Part shown: positions 40,801-52,800 of the stretch, piece after piece
Position numbering within the stretch: the stretch's first letter is position 1
Layout: every line of letters starts with the position of its first letter
Position numbers and translations under genes: made by a program
From: Todiramphus chloris collaris
Taxonomy: Eukaryota; Chordata; Aves; Coraciiformes; Alcedinidae
Direction of reading: 5' to 3'
Assembly (NCBI GenBank): GCA_025345505.1
Contig: JANVCC010000018.1
Span: 42,113,745-42,177,744 of the forward strand
DNA: 64,000 nucleotides
The notes under the pieces: model-generated
Database searches by the model: none
Told to the model about the DNA's origin: nothing
What the model saw: the letters and a program-made list of their open reading frames with translations, nothing else

Positions 40801-43800
40801 TGCAGCACGTGATTTTTTTAAAACATTCTGCTTCTGTGGGCCTGTTTAGTACTTTCTTGAATTCCTTAAGATGCACTCAGTTCATAATTTTTTTTTTTTT
40901 CTTTTTGAGAAAGTAGCTGATAGAGGCATTTTCTGATGTTTTCACATAAAAACCACTAAAACAAGACACACAGAGTTAAATGTTTATGCTGTTTTTCCTA
41001 CTTGGCTCTTCAAAACCTTAAACTAGAAAAATCCCTTGAGTGAAAAGTCAAAGAAAGGCTACCATCCCTTCTAGGGTTAAAGGATGCTTTTGTAAGATTT
41101 TTAGGTCAGATTAACCTTTTGCTCACAATAGGGCTGGTTATTGGTTTTATTTTTTACTGTCTTTAACACAGGTAAAAAAAAAAAAAATCAATATGAAGCG
41201 AGACAAAGGGCTCTGGAGGCCCTGGCTACACCAGCTTTTGGTTTGGCTCACGCACAATCCTACAACATGCTGAGGCTGGGAAGGATTAGCCTGCTTGTGT
41301 TGAGTAAACCGATGATACTCAATAAACAGTTTCTGTTGTAAACCCCTTAGGACGTGCAAAGCCACACTAGTTGGCATTAGACCAGATAAGCTGCCGAACC
41401 AGCTGTAATCTCATTTAGACCTGAGCTGATCCTCCTGTCCTTTCATTCCACAGGATCAAAGCAAACCACTGAGGAGGCAGCTGTATTATAGCAGCAGTGC
41501 TTGCTGGATGCGGCAAACATTTCATAAATTCCTCTCCTTGAAGCAAGCCTGCACATAATCTACCCAGAGCCAGTTCAATCAATGGATTTCTGAATTCATT
41601 AGTCTTATTATTACAGAATAACTGTTTTCTCCACATAGAGTGGTAGTTGTTGCAAGCCAACTTTGCAAAACAGCTCTTATTGCTGACCATTTCTTTTTGG
41701 TAATGCCCCTTTGCATTTCTGCTCTGCCATGTGAGAATGATTTAAAATCACTTCAATGCAGTATTTTTTTAAAGACTTGGAAATAAAAGCAAATCACAAA
41801 TATTCAAGTAGGAAGACTCGAAATATAGTAAATTCTTCCAAGCATAATTACTGGCTACCTGCTAGCATGCTTCCATGCATCAGTGATAAAGACCAATGTT
41901 TTCAGAGCTCAATGACAGCAAACAATAGCGACAGCAGACGTTATATCATTGTAGTAACATAAACACAGACTGAAATTACAGATGTGAAAGGAGTCAGTCT
42001 AAGAAAAAGATTTCTATTTGCCTTTTACTCTTTGTGTTCTCTGGAATTAAAAAGAAGAAATATTTTCATTATTAAAGAAATGAGTAGCACCATTAAAAAA
42101 AAAAAACCACAAAACCAAAAACAAACCAAAAGCAAACAGAAAAACATAAAAACAACTTTTTTTTTTTTTAATCTAAGCAAAAATGAAATCCAAGACACTG
42201 CATCAAATAAGACTTGAGGGTAGAGCGTTCAATTTCCTTATATCACTTGGAGTTTCCACTGTGTAATTATAGCTAAAAAAAGTTATAGAGTAACCTTAAG
42301 AGCTTTAGGAGAATGGAAAGTGTAATTCAGAAAATGTGTCTACACCTCTATCTCCCACCAGTGAAGTCTGCAATAACACACATACAGATAAAGTAAAATT
42401 AAATTTGTAACTTAAATTGGAATAGGAAAATAATATTAAAAATATTTTTCAGTCCTTTTATTTGGTAATTGTATTAAATGTCAATGTCAAGATCTAAGTT
42501 TTCTAGTGCAGTCACACTAGAAAGTAAAGGATGTAAGAAGAATTATACAGTACAGCAGTGACTTTTGGGTGACATACAAGTAATGTTAGTGATTCTCAGA
42601 TCACTCCTTGAAGAATTTACAGTAGCCACCACAGAACTAAGTTTAGCCAGAAAAACAGGGAAGGACAGGTAACCCTTATGATTAATGTTAAAATAGCAGT
42701 GTGTGTGACTTACTGTTATTTGCAACCAGTATAAATACACAACACATTAATGCACACAAACTGAAGAGACAGAGGATCGCTCACAGAGAGTTTAGATGCA
42801 AGAGAAAGATGTGTATCATCTTTGCGTGCACATCCTAAACTACACACTACATAGATCTATTGGACCTCTATATCCAGCTATTTATGTTTTTAATAAGAGT
42901 ATGAAAAAAATTAAAATCCCTGTAATAAAAAGCTTCAATGAAGTATAAAAAAATCAGATGGTTAACACATGCAAATGATTTTTAACAGATTACAGAGATA
43001 AGATGTTTAAGTATGAAACTTTTTTTAAGCACCAAAGCACAGATGTGCTAGAGCATGTCACACGCAGCTGGCGAAGATGAACAAAAGGTATTTGCACCTA
43101 TCATCTACAGATGTGTAAAAAAACCTACCACACATCTCTTCCTCAATCACTTAGCAACCATCTGATGTGTTAGTTAATGATTCCCCTCTCTCCATTTCAT
43201 TCTTCAGACATAAAGGGGTCCCATTTAACATAATCACTTAATAACAGCAAAGTGATGGGTATCAGAACCCTAATTCTTCTAATATTTGCAAAATCCAGCT
43301 CTTTGTAATAATAATAACACTATGATAGCAAACTGTAAAACTGTGTAATTATACTTTAATTGTATTGTGAGGCATGCATTAATCACAAAGTTTAAGTACC
43401 AAGGATGGAATTATAATAATTCTGTAAAACAAATTTAAGCTAGCTAAGTAGGTCAGAACCACTAGCATGCAACAGGAGACCTCTGGGAATTTATCAGTTA
43501 ATGGCTATTTATGTGCAAATGAGTGCCCTCCAACCCTCCCAAATCCTGTGTAGCTGAAGGGTATTTCTGCTAACCAGGAGCATGCTTAACTGCTGTGGCA
43601 TAAATTAAACCATTTATTGGAATGATTTTAATTCTTCTCTCCCCCCACCCACTCTTACTACTCCCTCCACCCTCACTAGCAGCACAATTTACAGTATTAA
43701 TTTACATGGAGTTAGGATTGCTGAAGAGTTTTCAGAAATTACTCTGTTTCAAGGAAGAGGGGGGGAAAAAAAAAAAAAGAGAGAAGAAGAATGAGAGGAA

Positions 43801-46800
43801 AACTTTCAGTAAGAGACAGTAGCAATGCTATACTTAACCTTCAGATCTTCCAGAAGGAAGGTTATTAGAAATTCCAGAGGTTCAGTATCGCAGCAGTGCT
43901 GCGGAAACCCTTTCATAATGAGCTGCAATGAAATGAAATTCTGGTTTATGCCCTCCTGTTCTAAACTTGGAGAAGACAAGGGGGACTGAAACAACTGTAT
44001 TTTCTGTTGCAATGCTCAGACTGTACACATATAAAAGGTTTTATTTTGAAAGAAAGCAAAAATGTCTTGGCTGCAGGAAAAGAAACATTTCAATTTTTGA
44101 GTCTGACTTAGAAAAAACTAGTCACTTTTGATGTCTTGGGAAAATAGACACATTTACAAAATACTCAAAATCAAGATGTATTGAATTTTCACTGTAATGT
44201 AAAATGGAGATGATCTACAGATAATATAAATGATTTCTCAACACTTATAATCATAGCAGTAATTCACTACAGCAAGGTATTGCAAGCATAACCTCAAGAT
44301 TCACTTTTAGGCTTACATTTTTGTATGTTTGAGGTTTGTTTTGCATATAGCACACATTATCTTGCAAAGCCTGAGGTCCCAGAATAATAAAACAGTAAAA
44401 GTTTGATTATCATAACATCAATTAACCATAGCTCCCTGTTACCCTAAACAAGGTCATGTCTCCCCAATGTCTAATAATTACATTGTAAAAATCCCTTGAT
44501 TGCCTGAATAGATCCACTTTCCCTATGACATTTGGATAATCATGGTTGTGCTATAGTTAATTCTATAGTTAATTATTACTTAAGAGACTATCACAGTGCT
44601 TTACTTTCTGATGCCATCTTTGCACCCAATACAAAACTCCAGGTAAACCTAACACACTGAACAAGTACACACACAGTATCTCCTCCCCAGACCAAGTCCT
44701 CGTAAGAATACTCTTGTAGAATATCCTTGAATATGTAGAATAACCCTTGAATATGTAGGTATGGTGTAAACCAGAGGAATTTCCTGGGTGCAAATCTTTA
44801 GCAGCTTTAAACAATTTTAGGCAGATACCTGGAACACTTACTGAGTATTTTCAAATGCACAACTCCAACAGCTAATCAATATATTCCTGTCCAGGAAAAC
44901 AAAAATCGCCAAGGAAAACATTTGCTTTTATTCTCAATTCTGACTTTTTCCAAGGAAAACAAGACTGCAAAAAGCATCAAAAGAAAAAACCTCGTTGTCC
45001 TGGCAAGCACATACATACTTGTCTGTTCCTCCCTTCTCCTGCTACTCAAGAGACAATGTGGCACGTCCCCGGCTGTGGCCAGTGCTCCTGCTGCACGAGC
45101 CCCCCTACACTACCACATAGAGAACCAGAAGGTTTCTTTTTCTTAATGTGGATCTGCAAGCACACACATTGAACCAGAGACTTCATACCCTTCTTTGGTA
45201 ACAGCCAGAAATTAAGAAATTAATGGAACTGGGGGAAAAAAAAAAAAAAAATATATATATATATTATAATAATAATAAAAGAAAAAGGAAAAAAAAAAGA
45301 AAAAAGTTCACTCAGGTATTTTCAGAATAAAATTAGCACAGCTGCATTATCAGAGCCTGCAACAAGCCCATGGTTACCTCTCTGTTCCCTACAGCGAGGG
45401 GCTGCAGCCTTGATTATGTCTGTACCTTCCAGCCATTGGCAGGGTCTCAGCATTGCCCTAAGGCTTTAATTAACCCCAATTAGAGATAAACAGGGCCTTC
45501 TGAAGAGGAGAGGACAGACAGTACCTTCAGCTTATCAGAGAACTAAGTAAACCACAAATTGCTTTTACATTTCTCTACTTGCTCCTCCCAGTGACAACGT
45601 CAAGAAGGGACCCCCCACAAGAACATGAGATGATTCATGATGCGCACATTGAGGACTATGGTCTACTCTTTCTATTTTGTGATCTGGGGAGGATAAGGTA
45701 GTCTGCTGTTTCAGGCTTATTTTCACATTAGGCACATTTTCACTGTCCCTAGTTTAGTACCACTGGAAAAAAAAGCGGAGCACTTAGGCATCGGCAATTA
45801 ATGACACTTGGACTTGCTCCAAGCCAAATAAAGCATGACAATGCACGTGTACGTGGCCTGTATCAATTAGCTTTCTTCTAAAAAGACATTTTCAAAGCAC
45901 ATTTCCAGACAGATTTCAAGATGAATACAAACCCAACTGAAACTCCAGTATTCTTTTCAGCAGAGCCACTGTTCTGTGCATGAAGTACAAGGCACCTTCA
46001 TGCTTCCACCCCAGAAATTCCAACAGCTAGTATGATACAGAAGTACTAAATAGGTTCAACTTTTTTCCCCCCTTAACAAGGAAGAGGAAATTAAAAAGAG
46101 TACAGATACTACGAATCAAAATGAATGGCAGATTTCAAAAGTTAAATTTGATGATGGATTACAGTTTCAGATATGATTTCTTTACTTTCTGATTTCACTG
46201 AGTTTTTGTTCTGTAAGGAAAAGCACAGAATACTGTTTAGGAAGCGTCCTTCCTATTCAATCACCAACCACTAATCAATCATTGAGCAGTCTTTAATATC
46301 AAATCACAAAAACATAAGGGAAGGGCTGGGTAGCATCCCAAGAGTCAGTTAGGGAGAAAATCTCATCAATCTGGTAAGCTTACAAAGACTGCCCTCTGCA
46401 AAATGTTTGCCTACTGCATTGTCTAAAAAGTAAAAAAATTAAATTCAATTCTACAGCACACTCTTGCAACCTGCCAAAGGGTTGACATTTACAGCCCACT
46501 CTAAATAACCACACCACAATTCTGCCCCAGATTAAGCCAATTCTTTCTTCACTGGCATGGAGAACAGATAACTTGTCTACCCTGCAACATCCTTCTACAT
46601 GAATGGCTAACTTCTAGCATGTCTCCCCTCAACCTTTCCTAGCTAAAATAGTCCCACCAAACTTCTACAGAACTCACCTCTCATCATTCACTTTTGTGAC
46701 TGTCTCAAATTTTCAACTTATTCACAAATATTTTGTAAATTGCCATGTCCAGAACTGCATACACAACTACAGCTAAAGACAAAATAAGCGGCTCCGTCCC

Positions 46801-49800
46801 CCTGAGTTTTAACAACACATCCCACAACAATATTTAAGTTTTAAATATTTTTTCTAAGCTGAGTCACACTAAGTCCTACTTCCTAATATCATACAAGCTG
46901 TGTGTGAGAGAAAATGTCACTGTTAAATGTTAACAGATTTCCATCAGAGTTAAAATATTCTTACAGCTATTATCTTACAAATTCATATAAATAAATATCC
47001 AGGTAAGTTGAGGTGAAAACATAAGAAACACCCCTCCCCCCTTTTAATTTAAGATACAAGGGAATCCATTTGAAGTACTATTTAGAAACAATTTAGGTTT
47101 TCCTCCCTATGCCAGACAGAAACTATTCTAGTGCAGGGACAGTACTGGACCTTGCAGCAAGGGCAGGACAGGCAGACAGGGTAACAGCTATGGTAGCTAT
47201 CTCACTTTAACCTACCCCAGCTGTGGAGATCCCCTTTGTTTCTCTCACCTCATGGTACACTACCTCCTCGAACTTTTGACAGTAAGGCTGACATGCCAAG
47301 CAATCCATTTGTTGTATTAGCATTTCTCCTTCCTAATTGCACTACTCAGCCTTCACTATTTCCTCTTGAATGATTCACACACACGCACACAAAATATCAA
47401 AGTTATTTTAAATTCTGGTTCTGCTTTCCATGGGAACATAGAGAAATCCCCTATAATTTTTGTTCACATACAAACTCAGGCAAACTAACTCCTTTTCATC
47501 TACTACAACTAGCTGGGCTAAACAGTTCCTCATTCTCAGTGATCTGAAGTGGTACCATTAAACACTGATAATACTGAGATAATAGAAGTACCACTGAAGC
47601 CTCACCTAATTGCGTTCTTTATGAAAATTTTCACTCTCATTCCCATAGGCATACACCATTTTACAGAAAAAAAACCTGTTTGCACTTGTAAGGCTGCAGT
47701 TTTCTTTTCTTTTCCTGTTCTGGTACAATACCCAGAAACTCATCATGAGCAAAAGCATCCCAGGGGAAAAAGAATCAAACATTATACACGCAGGAAAAAG
47801 AAAAGCAGAAAACAGTAAACACAGAATGTATTTGGATTCATCCTTTCTCTTCATTTAGCCACAGGTTTCATGAGAGTACCAAATTGCTTTGCTGATGAAG
47901 TGGTCCCATAAGTTAGTAGTAAAAGAAGCTGATGCTGGTAGGTTACAGCTGTCAGCAACAGAATCTGAAAGAAACTTGGAAAAAAAATGAAGAAATTGGC
48001 TATTTATCATCATTGTAGCTATTACTCAGTCTCCGAAGTACCAGTGATGGAGGTGGAGGGAACAAAACCCGAAAGCTTGTTCTACTGAACCACTGAGATG
48101 AATCTTTCAGAACTGCACAAACTCCTACAATCTGCGCTGTGTTCAGCACCTGGCAGGTGCTTTGCTTGCTTTTTATTTTCCTTCAATAAGACAAGTATAT
48201 TCATGTGTTCAGCTAGCATAAGGATTCTCCTTTGAGTTCATTCAGATACTTTTTGTCCTCTTCAAAGGTCAACTTTCTTTAAAACATACAGGCACACATT
48301 AAGTCTCCTCTCCAGAGATCACCTCCTTTCACAGCGGCTAGCAATTGAGAGAAGAGTACAAAGGGAAATAATTTGTCCAAAGTAGAGACACACATGTCTA
48401 GTTCAGTGCATGTAGATGACTCCTCTAACCGTTCTTGCAGCCGACAGTGGCTTGCTCTTGTCCCCAAATGTACACTTGCTATCTTACCAATCAGGTTTGC
48501 AATACTCTGAGAGAAAAGGCCAGAAACATATGGGACAGATGGGTAGAGGCAGAGAGTGCACTTGGGTATGCTGGAGAGCCTGAGAATGCCAGCTATCCAT
48601 CGCTTCCCCCATCCTTCCACACAGACTGTCAGTAGGAGGCAGCATTGACTCTGACAGCAGCAGCTCTGCACCACAAAGTAGTTGGGAGCTAGCTTCATTC
48701 TTCTGTCATTATATAAGCAAGATGACACTGTTCTCTAATCCAGCCAAAGCTGATAAGTACCATCAACCTGTCACTTCCTACATTTCAAATTCTAACATTG
48801 CAGCATCAAAGAGTTTTTACATTTCGATTTCTTTTGCTGGCAGCGGTTGGTAGCCTCTCATTCTCCCACGGTGTTCTAATGCAGCATTTGCACACCGGGG
48901 TTACTCCCAGCCTGAATAGCAGGTCATCCCCTACTCACTGAGCTCATCTGCGGCCCATGTGCTAGGCAATTTAGATCCAATCAGCTCTTATTTAGCTCAA
49001 GAGTAATGAGCAGCATAGTGACACAGACTTAAGCCTGACCCTCAGGACACTGCTCATCAAGCAGTAAAACTGTGACAAAATCATTCATCTTCCACCCGCT
49101 GGCAAGAAATAATACTCGCACTCACTGTATTACTTTTTCAAGATATAGAAAAAAAAAAAAGTCCTGAATTTTCATGATGTGAGACATTAATTTGCAGAAA
49201 GCTGAATTCCCTTAAACCCCCCTGTTGCTATGAGCTCACCAGGGGGAAACAGGCCTTAGGAGACTGAAATGGAATAAAGAAAATTGCTTCAGCTTTCTGT
49301 TCATTTTAAATAAGCCTTAAATCTGACAAGAGATATCCTAAAGAGAGAAGAAATATATATCTTGTAAGGTAACGAAGAAACAATCAAAATTAAGAGATTA
49401 GAAAGCTACTTGCATAGAATGGTTTTATTGGTGAAAGTATATCTTTGTTTAACATCCACAACAAAAAAATATTCCGTATGAAAAACCACTCTCACATCTT
49501 CTGTGAAGAATAAAAGAGGAAAAACTGAGAGGAAAGTTAATTTGGCAAAAATAGTTTCAGAAGTGAGACACTTCCATCAGAAAACAAATCTGCACTTTAT
49601 GTCCTTCGGGGAGTACATATTTCTCTGAACAACTGCAGGGCCCCAAGCAGCAGGTTCTCAGTACACCTGGATATGATTTTACTCTCTTTTTTTTGGTGGA
49701 TTTACTCTTTCACAACACAAAGTCTTGTACTGCTGTCAGGTAGGCCACAGAAAGCTTATGTGGATTAATTTTTGGTAGATAAAATGGATACAGTGGATGA

Positions 49801-52800
49801 AACAGAAATGCGTTTCCATCTGTAGCACAGGGGACAGCTGTTTATCTTCGTGATAGATGTCCGAGTACTAAACTTGAATTTCCTTAGCTTCAGGTGTCTA
49901 CCAAGACTGGTTTTGTTTCAGCATCAATAGTCAGAAGGTTTTTTGACAGCTTTTGTTCTTTCAGTTTGTTCTTTATGTGATTTTAGAATAGAATAGAATT
50001 TTTCAGTTAGAAGGGGCCTAAATAATCATCTAGTCCAACTGCCTGACCAATTCAGGGCTGATCAAAAATCAAAGCAAATTATTAACTGCATTGTCCAAAT
50101 GCCTCTTAAACAGTAACAGGCTTGAGGCATCAACGACCTCCCTAAGAAGCCTGTTGCAGTGTTTGACCATCCTATCAGTAAACAAATGCTTCATAATGTC
50201 CAGTCCTCTGGCACAGCTTTGAGCCATTCCCACACATCCTATCACTGGATCCCATGGAGAAGAAACCAGCACTTCCTCTCCACCTCCTCTCCTCAGAAAG
50301 CTGTAGAGAGCAATGAGGTCACCCCTCAGCTTCCTCCAAACTAGATAATCTCAAAGTTCTTAGCTGCTCCTTATAGGACATTTCTTCCAGGCCTTTCACC
50401 AGCTTTGTAGCCATCCCTCTACAGCAGATGCTTTCTACTACATCTTAAATACCAACATAAAATTGATTTTAATCAGTTATTCATCTTTCACATAGCCACC
50501 TACTGATTCAAGACAGTGGACAGTGAGAAGTGGATGTGAATGTTCTTGCAAAGCTGAACCAATGCTAGACATACACAGGAACTTTCTATAAGCAAAAGTA
50601 TTAGGTGCACAGCTCCAGTACACACTATCTCATTTCATTCCTTTTCATAGTAATGAATACTCTGAGGAGCAGAGGACACACAAACATATGTCAGTTTTAG
50701 CTAGCCATCATTGAAGATCAGAATAAAAGGGACAAAGGTGGAAAATATTATTGTAGACCTTATAAAAACTCCCAGGGGAAAAATAAAAAAATCTCAAATT
50801 CCACATTAAGTGGGAGGAAGAGAAAAGTTTTAGTTACCAAAGCCACATCTTAAGGCAACAACCGTAGCTAAGAACACACCCAGTCTTCCTGCAGAAGATG
50901 GTAACACCGTACTTTTAAGGATTTAGACATAGCAAACATCTCAAAATGATATTTTTTTTCAAAAAGCTATATTTTTCCAAAATGCTATAAAGCAGTGCTT
51001 GCTTCCCATGCTCTAAAGCTTTTAGAGACTATTTTCTTTGCACTCATTCAAACCTCAGTTTTACTAACATCATAACTGAACTTTAAAAAAAAACCCAAAA
51101 AACCAACAAAAAACCCCTAAAAATACTTTAAACCACGGGTCAAATTAGCACTGCAAGACATGTTTGTGTCCCCAAGCATAAGATCTATGTTGCGAAGTCA
51201 AACAGGAAGGACTTCCTTTTTCCACACAGGCAAACAAAGTTCATAGCAACTTTTAATGACTTTATAATGGTTACTCCTTAAGCCTGGGAGATCTTAGAGC
51301 CAAACTAAGATCTTCTGACTCTAAGTGCTGCTTATTCACAGAGTTGCCCTCTGTGCTTATCAGGACATCACTGCTGGTAGCTCTAAACATACTTACAGGA
51401 TGGGATGAATAAGAGAAGGCTCATGCTCTCCCAAACTTTTCTGGATGCAGTTTTCAGAAGTTCAGCAGCAGAAAATACATTTTACAAAGACTAACACTAA
51501 AACCCCTGAGGGGGAAGAAAAGAAGGACGAAGGACCTTTCTATTCTCATCCTAAGCTTATCTGCTGACTTACATGGTAACAGAGAGGAAGAGAGAAGCTT
51601 CTGTTGGTCTCAGAAAGCTTCCCACAGGCTGTTTTGATGGCAAGTAGGACGCAAAAAAAAAAAAATTACAAATGACTGTACATTACCATAGCAAAGATAT
51701 ACTGGATAATCCATTCCTATCGTGATTTCTCTCACAACCTCAAGGCTAGACACACTCTAGCAGATAGAAGCATCCAGTTCTGCTGTTATCCATGGCCCAA
51801 TTATGAATGTAACTTTTAATTAGAGACAGGTTTACCTGATTAGTATTCCTGTAGAGGTTATGAAATATACACACTGAAATTTTCAATAACTTTTTGCATC
51901 CTTCAACACTAGCAGAACAGCACAATCAGGCAGAAATACACAGGAATTGTTTGCAAAACAAAATTACCGTGTATTATGTTATTGGGTTTGTGGTATTTCT
52001 CATTTTCCCTATGGGAATCAGTAGCAAGCCTCCCTGAAACTAGGCAAAAGATGTTTGGAATACAGCAGGGATTTTACACCTGGGCATGTACTTGCATTTT
52101 ATAATCTGGTATGTACTTGCATTTTATAATCTGGTATGTACTTGCATTTTATAATCCGGTAACTCAGTGCTAATACACTACAGAACCCAAATGCCAGGAT
52201 GATGATAATGAGAGAAAGCTCATGTCAGAGCAATACCTGATTACAAGAAAAGACATTTTAACATGTTTCAAGCACTTCTTTTGAGAATAACATACTGCAA
52301 TGCCAGAGCCTACTGTTTCCAGGCACTCAGCAGATTTCTCTGTGTCCGTTTTTACAGCAAGTTCTGTCAAATCCATTACATGCCTGTATTTTTATTAACT
52401 TAAGGTTTCTTTTTGTGTCACGAGGAACTCAGATGATGAGTAGTGCTAGAGATTTGGAACAAATGAAGGCACACATGGGCAAGCATCCTGCATTTACCTT
52501 TCATTAGAGAAGATAAACAAAATCAGGATTCTAAAACACTGCTTAAAAACAGAAACAAAAAAATAAAGAAAAAATATAATTTTTAAGTAGAAGCTGAATG
52601 CTCCAAGCTTTTATTTTGGGGAGTTTCGTGATTGTTTACTGTTTATTTTACATATGTTTTTCAAAAGGAGACTGTATTAAAATACAATCTTACACTTCAT
52701 ACTGAATCTCACTAGGAAGATCAAATACTTCGAAGCGCCAGCAAGTAGCATCTTGTTTCCAATTATCTACTCACCACATATCAAAAACTAATAAAAATGA

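Noticed and set aside
41147-41377. Minus-strand open frame of 76 codons near a poly(A)
   Set aside because: No recognisable protein; the plus strand has no retrocopy structure.
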